A DNA stretch of 64,000 nt from Maricaulis sp034659015 (lineage in GTDB: Bacteria > Pseudomonadota > Alphaproteobacteria > Caulobacterales > Maricaulaceae), in contig JAYEGL010000011.1 of assembly GCA_034659015.1 (NCBI GenBank), positions 1 to 64,000 of the forward strand, read 5' to 3'. How positions within the stretch are numbered: the stretch's first letter is position 1; each line of letters opens with the position of its first letter. Under the pieces are notes generated by a model. That model was not told the origin of the DNA, ran no database searches, and worked only from the letters and a program-made list of their open reading frames with translations. Below, piece after piece: positions 7,108-17,152 of the stretch. The translations under genes were made by a program, and so were the position numbers.

Positions 7108-9111
7108 CTATTGCTGGAATACAGTGTCGAGGAAATCCTCCATAGCCTCCAGCAGGTTTTGACGGTTTCGCCGGTCCGAAACCGAATGGTCGGCATCGCG
7201 CAGTTCCAAGTAGACGTAATCGCGTCCCGCCTCGTCGAGTGCCTCGTGCATGAGGCGGCCTTGGTCGGGTGGTACGACAGTGTCTTCCAGAGCTTGGACG
7301 AGGAGCAGTGGCCGGTCGAGGTCGGCTGCGCGCGATACCGGGCTCATGCTGCTCAGATTGACACCGTCCAGCATTGCGTCAAATGCGCGCCGCCCCATTG
7401 CGAAGTTTCGAGCGTGATCGCGCATCTCGGTCAGGTCCGAGACGCCGTTGATGCTGATACCGGCAACAAAAGGGGATCCGGTTCGCGTCACCCCCATCAT
7501 GGCCGCATACCCGCCATAGCTGAAGCCGGCGACCGCCACACGGTTCGGATCAGCATAATGATGATCGATCAGCCATCGGGCAGCGTCATCGACATCATCT
7601 TGCATGCCGAGCCCCCACTCGCCGGCTCCGGCGTCGCGGAATTCCCGGCCGAGGCCGGTGGAGCCGCGAAAATTGACCTGCATGACGCCATAACCCCGTG
7701 TCGCAAGGAACTGGGACAGGTAGTCGAACCGGCGGAAGTCGCGTGCGGCGGGACCGCCGTGAACTAGTACGACAAAAGGCAGTTGAGCAGCCTCGTCGAG
7801 CGTGACCAGACCCGGGGGCAGAGTGATGTAGCCCGGAATTTCCAGCCCGTCGCGTGCGGTGAAGCTGACCGAATGCACGGTACCCAGTTGTGCATCTGCC
7901 AGGTGCGGCTGATTCGAGCCGATCAGTGTCGCATCACCGGTTGTCATGTCGAACAAGTGGAGCGTGGTAGGACGGTCGGCGTCGGAGGAAAAGACCAGAA
8001 ATCGGTTGCTCTTCTCCGATACGTCGTGCGTCGTGATCGAACCGCCGCCCATCCTCGCGCTGATGGCCTGCATGGCACGTTCGGCCTCTTCGGAAAAATA
8101 ATGACGCTCCGGCTCGTCGGCGACGTAGCGTACCCCGATCAAATCATCGGTTTCCGACGACACGATGATCCCGTTGAGATCGTATTGCGGGTTGGAATAG
8201 ATGAGTTCGCCGAGTTCTCCGGTTCGCATGTCGAAAGGGTAGAGGCTGATCGTATCGGTCCGGTGATTAGCGCCGACGTAGAGAATGTCGGGGTCGCTGC
8301 CGAATCCGAAAGGAATGAAGGCTAGCGACGGATCCTGGATGAATTGCGATATGTCGTGCCATTGCGATCCGGCAGCACTCCCCCGGACACGCAGGTAGGG
8401 GCGAGCATTTCCTCGTCTGGTCGGGGGCTGCCCCATGACCACACGGGCTCGGCCCGAACTGTCGACAATATAGTTCCAGGCTCCCTCGACCGAGTTGTCG
8501 ACGGTATACGTGTCACCTGTGACCACGTTCACGCGAACCAGATCTGCCGTATGCCAGATCCGCCAGTTCAGCGCCTGAAGAATGTGGTCCGGGTCGTCCT
8601 CCATGATATCCACGATACGGTGTAGGTACTGAGGACGGTCGCCCCGTTCGTTCGCAAGGTCGGCTGGCCGCTCGTCAAGCCGCAGCACAGTTTCCAGGTC
8701 CGGCGTTGCCGAGAAGAGTGTGCTATTGTGGGTGAGTACCCGTTCACGGCGCCGATTGATGAAGGAGCGGGTCCAGAAAACCGAATAGAGCAGTCTGTTC
8801 TCCGACGCCCATACCAAATGCCCCGGTGTTTGGAGCGAATGCAGCGACCGGGTGTGGATGATAGGATGATCGGAGGTTACGGGAACGTCCATTACCGCAA
8901 CAAATGTGCGGCCTTCTTCATGCATGAAGAAGGCGATTTTTGTCCCGTCAGGCGAGAGGGTGGCGCTTGTGAACCGGTCGGTTTGAGCGAAGTCGGCTGC
9001 CGACAGGACTGAGGATTGCGCGTTCGCTGAACCAGCGACTGCAGCGCCGACGGCTGCAAGCAGTACAGTTGTCAGTGCGCTGAGTATATTGGAAAAAATA
9101 CAGCTTTGCAT
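7108..9111 (-). CDS. Secreted S9 prolyl-oligopeptidase-family peptidase
   Basis: 667 residues. A signal peptide (hydrophobic residues 8-27, cleavage after SANA) precedes a beta-propeller-like region with TolB/WD40-type blades (for example LSPDGTKIAFFM) and a C-terminal alpha/beta-hydrolase. The triad is visible: Ser531 in GFSYGG, Asp610 in ALEDTVVPP, His642 in DADHSVSD. This fits the S9C acylaminoacyl-peptidase-like group that trims peptides in the periplasm. Start ATG 9111 puts the signal peptide first; an earlier alternative start at 9147 adds 12 residues. Base composition is clearly less GC-rich (near 58 percent by eye in sampled lines) than neighbours, which hints at horizontal acquisition. 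Confidence 0.9.
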   Translation of the reverse strand: MQSCIFSNILSALTTVLLAAVGAAVAGSANAQSSVLSAADFAQTDRFTSATLSPDGTKIAFFMHEEGRTFVAVMDVPVTSDHPIIHTRSLHSLQTPGHLVWASENRLLYSVFWTRSFINRRRERVLTHNSTLFSATPDLETVLRLDERPADLANERGDRPQYLHRIVDIMEDDPDHILQALNWRIWHTADLVRVNVVTGDTYTVDNSVEGAWNYIVDSSGRARVVMGQPPTRRGNARPYLRVRGSAAGSQWHDISQFIQDPSLAFIPFGFGSDPDILYVGANHRTDTISLYPFDMRTGELGELIYSNPQYDLNGIIVSSETDDLIGVRYVADEPERHYFSEEAERAMQAISARMGGGSITTHDVSEKSNRFLVFSSDADRPTTLHLFDMTTGDATLIGSNQPHLADAQLGTVHSVSFTARDGLEIPGYITLPPGLVTLDEAAQLPFVVLVHGGPAARDFRRFDYLSQFLATRGYGVMQVNFRGSTGLGREFRDAGAGEWGLGMQDDVDDAARWLIDHHYADPNRVAVAGFSYGGYAAMMGVTRTGSPFVAGISINGVSDLTEMRDHARNFAMGRRAFDAMLDGVNLSSMSPVSRAADLDRPLLLVQALEDTVVPPDQGRLMHEALDEAGRDYVYLELRDADHSVSDRRNRQNLLEAMEDFLDTVFQQ

Positions 9112-9203
9112 TGGTTTCGCCCCGATTTGTCCCCATACAAACACCAATATGCGTGCATATTAAAAATGGTGATGTCTGGCAATAAATCTTAGGGGCGAGC
9201 GGG

Positions 9204-9851
9204 CTAGCCGACGGAACGGACTCGCACGGCGAACTCGCTGATCTCGCACGGGCGGTCAAAGATGAAGTCGGGGGATTGAGCCTTCAGCACGTCGCGTGTC
9301 GCGAATCCCCAGCTGGCGGCACCGGCCGCGCAGCCGGTCTCCCGGGCCGCATCGATATCCCGCACCTCGTCGCCCACGCTGAGCGTGCGGGCCGGTGTCG
9401 TGCCGGCCTTGCGGATCACCTTGCGGAAGATCGAGGCCTTGCCGAACAGGGCCGCGCCGCAGGCGAAGATGTCGAAGCGTTCGCACAGCGCGTCGCCGAG
9501 CACGGCGCGCACGGCAGTTTCACCGTTCGAACTGACCACCGCCAGCTTGACGCCACTGTCCGACAGGGTTTCCACCAGCTCGCGCACCCCTTCGAAGAGG
9601 TGGATCTTGTCGACATTCCTGGCGGCGCGCGTGCGCACATCGGCCGCGAGCAGCGGAATCTTCCAGGACGGGATGCCCAGCTCGTTCATGATCGCTTTCG
9701 GCGGCAGGTTGCGCAGCGCTTCCGCGCGCGCATCGTCGATCGGCGGCAGGCCGTGCTTGTCGACAATGTCGCCCAGGACGCTGCGAAACCAGGTCAGGCT
9801 GTCGGCCAGCGTGCCGTCGAAATCGAAAATGATCAGATCGTAGCGCGCCAA
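9204..9851 (-). CDS. HAD-superfamily phosphatase (phosphoglycolate-phosphatase-like)
   Basis: 215 residues with the HAD motifs: FDFDGTLADS (nucleophile Asp and acid Asp), VVSSNGE (motif II Ser), a Lys near GKASIFRKVIR, and GDEVRDIDAA (motif IV acidic pair). The alpha-helical cap lies between motifs I and II, as in subfamily I. The only plausible start is TTG at 9851, since an in-frame stop lies a short way upstream; GGAACGGGA precedes it. The likely substrate is a small phosphorylated metabolite, as for Gph, but this is not determined by the sequence. Confidence 0.85.
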   Translation of the reverse strand: MARYDLIIFDFDGTLADSLTWFRSVLGDIVDKHGLPPIDDARAEALRNLPPKAIMNELGIPSWKIPLLAADVRTRAARNVDKIHLFEGVRELVETLSDSGVKLAVVSSNGETAVRAVLGDALCERFDIFACGAALFGKASIFRKVIRKAGTTPARTLSVGDEVRDIDAARETGCAAGAASWGFATRDVLKAQSPDFIFDRPCEISEFAVRVRSVG

Positions 9852-9958
9852 CGTGTCCCGTTCCGTGTTCCGTATCCGGCATGATCATGCCGTCCAAGCG
9901 GGGAAGTGTTCCCGATTCTTGTGACGGTTGCACGTCGTAACCCGGAATGCCGCGATCG

Positions 9959-10000
9959 CAAAAGCGTGCGGCGCGCAGACCGTCCGGCCGCGCGCCGCAC
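9959..10000 (-). terminator. Intrinsic terminator after the lipoprotein gene
   Basis: Perfect 11-bp inverted repeat GTGCGGCGCGC (9966-9976) / GCGCGCCGCAC (9990-10000) with a 13-base loop, followed on the minus strand by GCTTTTGC. It lies just past the stop of the gene at 10022-10780. The T-run is short, so termination may be partial. Confidence 0.6.
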
Positions 10001-10021
10001 CCGATCTGGCGGAAGGGGAGG

Positions 10022-10780
10022 TTATCCGCCGTTGTCCCGGCCTTCGCCGGCATCGTCATCGTTACGCCCGTCTTCGGGATCGGCCGCGTCGACGCAGGCC
10101 TCCAGATTCGCAAGAAGGGGGTCGGTCAGCGGCATGAGGCGGGTTTCCTCATTCTCGACGCCAACGCCGATCCGGCCTTCGCGGGGCAGGCCGTCGAGAA
10201 CCGCCTCGTCGGCGGAAATCCGCATTTCGCGCCAGCGGTCGCGGCCCTCGGCCGCTTGGAACATGCCGGTGACGGTGCCGTTCGCCGTGATCAGCGAACC
10301 CGCACGTGTCTGCACATCGGAGGTCGCATCCTCTGCGCTGTCCGCTTCGGCGCCCCCCTGTTCGCCCGGGGCCTGCGGCGCCGGCGGCAGGTCGCTGACG
10401 CCTGCATCGGGATCGCCGTCCGGGGGCACCGGCACGGAAACGATCAGCGCCGCGCTGTCAGCCTCGCAGCGCAGGCCGGCGACGGGCGCCATACCGTCCT
10501 GACCATATTCCATGCCGCCGATGCCGGCATCGCGCCAGCTGCCTTCGGCGAGCGGGCCGTCGAGCTGGAGATTCGCCTCCGGCACGGTCTCGACCTCGGG
10601 CTCGAATTCCGCGTCGTTCCCCGCGGCGACGTGATCGAGCAGGTCTTCCATGGCGCCGTCCCCGACCGGCTCGACCTGGCCGGCGGGCGCGGATGTGTCC
10701 TCGTCCTGCGGGCTGCCGCAAGCGCTCGCGGTCAGTCCCGCAAGGGCGATGGCGGTGTATGTCAGTGCTTGCTGTTTCAT
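10022..10780 (-). CDS. Putative lipoprotein, acidic, function unknown
   Basis: 252 residues. The N-terminus MKQQALTYTAIALAGLTASAC is a lipoprotein signal with lipobox TASAC (Cys21). The mature chain begins with a low-complexity acidic linker rich in Asp, Glu, Pro and Ala (residues 22-150), followed by a stretch (GSLITANGTVTGMFQAAEGRD) and the C-terminal PLLANLEACVDAADPEDGR. I recognise no catalytic motif. The abundance of acidic residues suggests a periplasmic or outer-membrane-tethered soluble protein. ATG at 10780 gives the signal directly. Confidence 0.7.
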   Translation of the reverse strand: MKQQALTYTAIALAGLTASACGSPQDEDTSAPAGQVEPVGDGAMEDLLDHVAAGNDAEFEPEVETVPEANLQLDGPLAEGSWRDAGIGGMEYGQDGMAPVAGLRCEADSAALIVSVPVPPDGDPDAGVSDLPPAPQAPGEQGGAEADSAEDATSDVQTRAGSLITANGTVTGMFQAAEGRDRWREMRISADEAVLDGLPREGRIGVGVENEETRLMPLTDPLLANLEACVDAADPEDGRNDDDAGEGRDNGG

Positions 10781-10856
10781 GCCGGGTGCAACGGTCTGCC
10801 GGCACTTTCGTTCCCGCGTTACGTGTCGTCAGTGCCATGACACTGAAACGCGTACG

Positions 10857-10891
10857 AAAAAGCCGCCCCGGATAGGCCCGGAGCGGTTTTT
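10857..10891. terminator. Bidirectional intrinsic terminator downstream of ald
   Basis: CCGCCCCGG (10863-10871) can pair with CCGGAGCGG (10878-10886, one mismatch), flanked by AAAAA on the left and TTTTT on the right, so it can stop transcripts in both directions. It sits 24 bases after the ald stop codon. Confidence 0.75.
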
Positions 10892-10910
10892 CACCGGGTT
10901 TGCGTCCGGA

Positions 10911-12029
<1,119 letters not shown>

Positions 12030-12235
12030 GATTGTTTCCCGTTTGCTGGATCGCGCGGTTCGGTCTGCGGGATTCTTCGATCCGTAGACCGCCTACGCGA
12101 AGGAAATTGACATCAGCGGGCATTTGGTGTGAATTATCGTGCAGCAAATGCCGTTATTCGCGATGCATATACGCACAATTGCTGCTATCCAACAAGGATC
12201 TGCGGTGTGGTGTAATTTATTCGGGAGAGTGTTCC
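12030..12235. promoter_or_regulatory. ald / Lrp-regulator divergent promoter region
   Basis: This 206-bp gap is AT-richer than its surroundings. It contains an inverted repeat GGCATTTG (12119-12126) / CAAATGCC (12145-12152), and GCAGCAAAT and CAATTGCTGC words that fit the loose AT-rich dyads bound by Lrp-family octamers. A GGGAGAG ribosome-binding site precedes the regulator start. The individual promoters could not be fixed with confidence. Confidence 0.5.
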
Positions 12236-12724
12236 GTGCGCCTCGACAGGGTTGATATCTCCATTCTGACGGAGCTTCAGGACCATGGCCGGCTGACCAA
12301 TGCAGAGCTGGCCGAGCGCGTCGGCTTGTCCGCTTCGGCCTGTCACCGCCGTGTGAAGGCACTGGAACAGGCCGGTGTCATCGACCGCTATGTCGCCATT
12401 CTGTCCGAACAGGCGCTGGGCCGCGGCATCACGGTCTATGTCCAGGTTACGCTGGACAATCAGAAGCGCGAGACGCTGGTCGGTTTCGAGGAGGCTGTCG
12501 AGACCGTTCCGGAAGTCATGGAATGCTACCTGATGAGCGGCGATGCGGACTATCTGATCCGCGTTCTGGTGCGCGACGCCAATGACTACGAGCGGGTGCA
12601 CCGCGAAGTCCTATCGGGCCTGCCGGGCGTGGCGCGCCTCGTGTCCAGCTTTACAATCCGCCGCGTCTTCGCACGCACGGCCATGCCGGTGCCGGACGAG
12701 GTCGAGGTGCGGGCGGCGGACTGA
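12236..12724 (+). CDS. Lrp/AsnC-family transcription regulator (AldR-like)
   Basis: 162 residues from GTG at 12236, chosen because the family N-terminus (RLDRVDISILTELQDHGR) starts there and GGGAGAG lies 5 bases upstream; the frame is open further up without protein character. N-terminal winged helix (residues 1-60, NAELAERVGLSASACHRRVKALEQAGVI) and C-terminal RAM/AsnC ligand-binding domain (GITVYVQVTL ... MSGDADYLIRVLVRD). Such proteins bind amino acids and form octamers on DNA. The divergent ald makes activation of ald by alanine the most likely role. Confidence 0.9.
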   Translation: MRLDRVDISILTELQDHGRLTNAELAERVGLSASACHRRVKALEQAGVIDRYVAILSEQALGRGITVYVQVTLDNQKRETLVGFEEAVETVPEVMECYLMSGDADYLIRVLVRDANDYERVHREVLSGLPGVARLVSSFTIRRVFARTAMPVPDEVEVRAAD

Positions 12725-12763
12725 GCGCTTGCCTCTTTTGCGCTCTGCCACTAATTCCGCGCC

Positions 12764-13225
12764 ATGACCGATCAGCGCTACGAAAACCTCGGCCAGCTCG
12801 GCGCATCGACGCCGCTGCCCGACAATCCCGAGACGGCCGCGCTCGAACGCGTCGCCAATCCGTGCGACGCGCCCTACATGGTGCGTTTCGCCTGTCCGGA
12901 ATTCACCTCGATCTGTCCGGTGACCGGCGCGCCGGACTTCGCCCATCTGGTGATCGACTATGTGCCGCGTGACTGGATCGTCGAATCCAAGTCGCTGAAG
13001 CTCTATCTGGGCAGTTTCCGCAATCACGGCGCCTTCCACGAGGCCTGCACCACGATGATCGGTCAGCGCCTGGTGAAGGCGCTGGACCCGGTCTGGCTGC
13101 GCATTGGCGGCTACTGGTATCCGCGCGGCGGCATCCCGATCGACGTCTTCTTCGCCACCGGCGAACCGCCGGCCGGCGTGTGGATTCCCGACCAGGATGT
13201 GCCCGGCTATCGCGGCCGGGGCTGA
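12764..13225 (+). CDS. queF: NADPH-dependent 7-cyano-7-deazaguanine reductase
   Basis: 153 residues, the short unimodular QueF type. CPEFTSICPVTGAPDF holds the nucleophile Cys51 and Asp58, and ESKSLKLYLGSFRNHG is the QueF signature with Glu74. It reduces preQ0 to preQ1 in queuosine biosynthesis, as a cytoplasmic homo-oligomer of the T-fold superfamily. It starts at ATG 12764, 40 bases after the Lrp regulator, without other queuosine genes nearby. Confidence 0.97.
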   Translation: MTDQRYENLGQLGASTPLPDNPETAALERVANPCDAPYMVRFACPEFTSICPVTGAPDFAHLVIDYVPRDWIVESKSLKLYLGSFRNHGAFHEACTTMIGQRLVKALDPVWLRIGGYWYPRGGIPIDVFFATGEPPAGVWIPDQDVPGYRGRG

Positions 13226-13234
13226 CCTACCCGG

Positions 13235-14422
13235 CTAGAAGTCGAACTGCACCCGCATCTGCAGCGCGTCGCTGGTCTCGGTGAAGCCCGGCGCGTCGTG
13301 TTCCGCTGCCACATAGTTGGCGCTGACGCGGACATGATCCAGCGGGTACCAGTTCACGCCGAGTGTGGAGGACCGTATCTCGCCGAGATCCGCATCGCCC
13401 AGATCGGCGGTGTCGAAGCGTGCCGCCACTTCGAACGCGCCCCAGCCGCCCTCTGTGATGTCGCGCTCGGGCCGGATCCGGTCGAACACCGCGCCGGATG
13501 CCTTGTAGGGACGGGTCTCGCCGGTGATCAGCCAGCCGGCCTGGACATAGGCGCTGTCGAATTCCGGATCGCCGGCCGGACCGTCGACGGCCAGGCGGGC
13601 ATACTCGCCCTGAATGTGGAGCGGGCCGCGCACCAGTGCCGCTTCCAGCCCGACGAAATCGGAGCGGCCGGCCTCGCCCATTGCGGCTCCGCGCCGGTAG
13701 TCGGCTGCGGCGAAGCGGTTCGACAGATGGGCCTGGGGGCGCACGCGCAGGCGCGTGCCCAGATCGTAGTCGAGGCGGCGCCAGGATGCGCCCAGATGGA
13801 TGCGCGTCCCGTCGCGCTCGCCCGACCAGGCCAGCCGCGCCGCGACGGCGCCGGACCCGTCCGCTTCGGAAAAGCGGAAATTATCGTCGAGTGGACCGCC
13901 GAATACGCCGGCCGATGCGTAGAACCCGTTCCCCGTCCAGGTGTATGCGGCGCCGAGGCGGCGATCGAGATGGAAGAGATCCGTGGCCAGGCCGCGTTCC
14001 ATGAAGGTCGTGAAGCGCGAGGAGGTCTGCTCGTCCAGCGAGTTCATCGTCTTGAACTGGCCGATGCGGATACTGCCGTACGCGCTTCCATAGTCGAGAT
14101 AGAGGTCCTTGGTGTCGGTGTCGGACCCGGCAAAGTCGAACGTGGCGACGAATTTGAAATCGCCATGTTCCGCCTGCACGCCCAGGCGCGCCGTGCGGAA
14201 TTCGTTGCGCTCGGACTGGCCGCCGCCATAGGGGCTCGACCAGTCGATATCCGCCATGTCGTAGAAGACGCGGCCGCGCAGCTTGATCGAGGTTTCGCCA
14301 TCCGCGCTTTGCCAGCGCGGGACGGGCAGGGAGCTGGCATCGGCCTGGGATGCGGCTGCGCAGACACATGCAAGCGCCAGCAGAAAGCGGCCGGCCAGGC
14401 CGGTCGGGAATGGGGTCGTCAT
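13235..14422 (-). CDS. Outer-membrane porin of the OprO/OprP (phosphate-selective) family
   Basis: 395 residues. A signal peptide (LAGRFLLALACVCAAASQADA) precedes a 16-stranded-barrel-like sequence of alternating residues beginning IKLRGRVFYDMADIDW, typical of pfam07396 porins, and ends in the porin signature MRVQFDF with terminal Phe. NEFRTARLGVQAEHGDFKFVATFDFAG matches the conserved N-terminal strands. The solute is uncertain; the family includes phosphate and polyphosphate pores but the lysine ladder cannot be judged by eye. No pho-box-like site was noticed upstream. Confidence 0.85.
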   Translation of the reverse strand: MTTPFPTGLAGRFLLALACVCAAASQADASSLPVPRWQSADGETSIKLRGRVFYDMADIDWSSPYGGGQSERNEFRTARLGVQAEHGDFKFVATFDFAGSDTDTKDLYLDYGSAYGSIRIGQFKTMNSLDEQTSSRFTTFMERGLATDLFHLDRRLGAAYTWTGNGFYASAGVFGGPLDDNFRFSEADGSGAVAARLAWSGERDGTRIHLGASWRRLDYDLGTRLRVRPQAHLSNRFAAADYRRGAAMGEAGRSDFVGLEAALVRGPLHIQGEYARLAVDGPAGDPEFDSAYVQAGWLITGETRPYKASGAVFDRIRPERDITEGGWGAFEVAARFDTADLGDADLGEIRSSTLGVNWYPLDHVRVSANYVAAEHDAPGFTETSDALQMRVQFDF

Positions 14423-14534
14423 GTAACGCTCATGGAATCGCGATCAGGGTCGCGCGCCGTATAGCGAAAATTCGGGAAAAAGCGAAACGATAAACAGTGC
14501 CTGAGCAGGAGGGCCGTTTCTCCTGAGCCTGGGC

Positions 14535-15161
14535 TCAGGCTTTCCAGCGTCCCACATGCGGTTTCGGCCGGACCCGTTCGACCGGTTCGTCCGGCGCGGT
14601 GCCGACATAGACGAAACCGGCAATGCGCTCGCCCGAGCGCAGGCCCAGCGCGTCCTTCACATAGGGATCGTAGGCATACCATTCGGTCAGCCATTGTGCG
14701 CCGAAACCCATGGCCGAGGCGGCAATCAGCATGTTCTGGCAGGCCGCGCCCGCCGACAGTGCCTGCTCCCATTCGGGGATCTTGTGGTTCTCGATCACGT
14801 TGGAAATCACCGCGATGACCAGCGGCGCCCGCTCGAAGCGGCCGGCTTCCGCATCGACCTGTTCACGCGTCGCCTTGGGATTGTTCGCCGACCAGACTTT
14901 TGCCAGCACCTGTCCGAAACTGGCCCGCGCCTCGCCCTCGAACACCACGAATCGCCAGGGGGCGAGTTTGCCGTGATCGGGCACGCGGCTGGCGATACCG
15001 ATCAGCTGCTCGACCTGTTCCGGCGAGGGGCCGGGCTCGGCCAGGGCGACCGCCGTGGTGGAGCGCCGCCGCGTCAGCAGGGCCAGCGTGTCCGCATTGG
15101 CATGGCTGGAGGCAAGACGCTCGCCGGGGGCGGGAAATTCGGGAAGAACCGGCTCATTCAT
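14535..15161 (-). CDS. Nitroreductase family protein (YdjA-like)
   Basis: 208 residues from ATG 15161; sequence upstream in the same frame is not protein-like. TRRRSTTAVALAEPGPSPEQVEQLIGIASRVPDHGKLAPWRFVVFEG is the FMN-binding start of the small nitroreductases, and GAACQNMLIAASAMGFGAQWLTEWYAYDP the central helix. These FMN enzymes reduce nitro or quinone compounds with NAD(P)H; the natural substrate of YdjA-like members is not known. Divergent from a TetR regulator, with only 115 bases between. Confidence 0.9.
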   Translation of the reverse strand: MNEPVLPEFPAPGERLASSHANADTLALLTRRRSTTAVALAEPGPSPEQVEQLIGIASRVPDHGKLAPWRFVVFEGEARASFGQVLAKVWSANNPKATREQVDAEAGRFERAPLVIAVISNVIENHKIPEWEQALSAGAACQNMLIAASAMGFGAQWLTEWYAYDPYVKDALGLRSGERIAGFVYVGTAPDEPVERVRPKPHVGRWKA

Positions 15162-15276
15162 GGCGATCACCTGGAGACTGGGTGTGACAGGGAGTTTTGA
15201 CCAAAACGGTCCGTGCTCGGTATACCTGTCGCCGGGACGGGGTTTTGTCCACAGGGGCAGGGGAGTTGTTTTAGGG

Positions 15277-15918
15277 ATGTCTGCAGATTTCGCCGCGGGC
15301 GACGACACACCGGCCGATCGCCGCCGCCGCAAGGTGCGCGAGGCGATCATCGACGCGGCGGAAACCATCTTCACGTCCGAGGGCGAGGAAGGCATCTCGA
15401 TGCGCCGGCTGGCCGAGGCGATCGATTACAGCCCGGCCGCGCTCTACAAGTATTTCGCCTCCAAGGACGACCTGTTCACCGCCATCCGTGAAATGTTCTT
15501 CGAGCGGCTGATGTCGCGTATCAAGGAGGCGATGGGCGAGGGCGGCGAGGTGGCACCGCTGTGCGCGCGCTGCATCCGGGCCTATATCGAGACCGGTATG
15601 GAGGAGCCCAATCACTACAAGATGGCCTTCTCGCCTTCGGTGACGGGGAATCCGCACGTGCACGAGGAAAAGGAAGTCGCCTACGAGGCGGAATCGGCGC
15701 TGGTCAGCATGATCGAGCAGGGGCAGGCCGAGGGTGTGTTCCGCGATGTCGACCCGCGCATGGCGTCCAAGAGCGTGTGGGCGAGCCTGCACGGCATGAC
15801 GATGCTGATCGTCGGGATCGACGATTTTCCGCAGGGCATGCCCGGCTCCGAACATATTACCCGCGAAGCGGTCATCGACCTGCACACGGATCTGATCATC
15901 CGCGGTCTCATGAATTGA
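15277..15918 (+). CDS. TetR-family transcription regulator
   Basis: 213 residues from ATG 15277, where the protein-like sequence begins. The helix-turn-helix is at residues 20-65 (VREAIIDAAETIFTSEGEEGISMRRLAEAIDYSPAALYKYFASKDDLF), with a C-terminal WHG-type ligand-binding domain (ASLHGMTMLIVGIDDFP). It lies 94 bases upstream of an MFP/RND efflux pair on the same strand, and probably represses it, as is common for this arrangement; the divergent nitroreductase could also be a target. Both are inferences from position. Confidence 0.9.
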   Translation: MSADFAAGDDTPADRRRRKVREAIIDAAETIFTSEGEEGISMRRLAEAIDYSPAALYKYFASKDDLFTAIREMFFERLMSRIKEAMGEGGEVAPLCARCIRAYIETGMEEPNHYKMAFSPSVTGNPHVHEEKEVAYEAESALVSMIEQGQAEGVFRDVDPRMASKSVWASLHGMTMLIVGIDDFPQGMPGSEHITREAVIDLHTDLIIRGLMN

Positions 15919-16012
15919 TGTATGGGCGCTATACGTAAAAGAATTTAACGCCGTTCACTTTTCAAACGGTGTTTTCTGACCTACATCTCGCTGCGCACTG
16001 GCAAGCGAGGGT

Positions 16013-17152
16013 ATGGCCATGTCGCTCTACAAGCGCCCCCTGGGGGCCGGTATCACGGTGGCGATCGCCGCCCTGTCGATCGCGCTTCTTGTCCTCGGCG
16101 TCTCCACGCTGAGGGCCGATGCCAACGCCGTGGCGGCGGCGCCGCCGCCCATGCCGGTTCCCGCCATCGAGGCGCGTTACGATGCCGGCGCCCGGATCGA
16201 GGAATTCTATCCCGGTATCGTTTCGGCCCGCCGCGAAAGCGCGCTGGGCTTTGAACGCAGCGGCCGCATCGACGCGATTGTTGTGGATGTCGGCGACAGG
16301 GTGCGCGCCGGTCAGGTTCTGGCCCGTCTCGACATGCGGGCGCTGGATGCCCAGATCGCGGCAGCCGATGCCCAGACGGCCGAGGCGGCCGCCCAGACAG
16401 CCCTGGCCGCCGAGACCGAGGATCGCCAGGCGCAACTGCTCGATCGCGGCCATATTTCACAGCAACGCTATGACGAGGTGCGCACGTCGACGCGCGCCGC
16501 GCAGGCCCGCCAGAATGCGGCGGCCGCGGCGGCGGATGCCCTGCGCGTCCAGCGCGACCTGTCCGTCGTGACCGCGCCGTTCGACGCTGTCGTCACGGCG
16601 CGTCACGCCGACGAGGGCGCCATCGCCCAGCCGGGCCAGCCCGTGCTCGACATCGTGGAAACCGGTGCGCTGGAAATCCGTGTCGGGCTGCCCCAGGCCA
16701 TCGCGGCCCGCCTGGAGACCGGCGACGCGCACCGCTTCCTGCTCGAAGGGCGTCCGGTCGATGCCGTGTTCCGTATTTCCACGGGGGTCGTCGACCGGCA
16801 GACGCGCACGGTGACGGCTCTGTTCGACCTGAACAATGACGCCCGCGCGGCGGCCGGCCAGGTCGTGCGTCTCGCTGTCGCCACGCCGATCGGCGCGGAC
16901 GGGTTCTGGGTGCCGACATCGGCGCTGGCCGAAGGGCGGCGCGGCCTGTGGTCGGTCTATGTTCTGGTGCCGGACGGCGCCGGCGGCCATACGCTGGAAC
17001 GCCGCGCCGTGGAAACGGTGCGGATCGAGGCCGGCCGCGTCTTCGTGCGTGGCGCCGTGGAGGACGGCGAGCTGCTGCTCGCCTCGGGCCTTCAGCGCAT
17101 CACGCCGGGTCAGCGGGTCACCCCGGCCGCGATCGAGGCCCGGGCGCAATGA
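16013..17152 (+). CDS. RND efflux periplasmic adaptor (membrane fusion protein)
   Basis: 379 residues. One N-terminal membrane or signal segment (ITVAIAALSIALLVLGVSTL), then the half-lipoyl motif (GRIDAIVVDVGDRVRAGQVLARLDMRALD), a long alpha-hairpin rich in Ala and Gln (residues 110-190), the second lipoyl half (VTAPFDAVVTARHADEGAIAQPGQPVLDI) and beta-barrel. It links the inner-membrane pump to an outer-membrane channel. ATG at 16013 or 16019. Its stop overlaps the pump start (ATGA at 17149), so the two are translationally coupled. Confidence 0.9.
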   Translation: MAMSLYKRPLGAGITVAIAALSIALLVLGVSTLRADANAVAAAPPPMPVPAIEARYDAGARIEEFYPGIVSARRESALGFERSGRIDAIVVDVGDRVRAGQVLARLDMRALDAQIAAADAQTAEAAAQTALAAETEDRQAQLLDRGHISQQRYDEVRTSTRAAQARQNAAAAAADALRVQRDLSVVTAPFDAVVTARHADEGAIAQPGQPVLDIVETGALEIRVGLPQAIAARLETGDAHRFLLEGRPVDAVFRISTGVVDRQTRTVTALFDLNNDARAAAGQVVRLAVATPIGADGFWVPTSALAEGRRGLWSVYVLVPDGAGGHTLERRAVETVRIEAGRVFVRGAVEDGELLLASGLQRITPGQRVTPAAIEARAQ

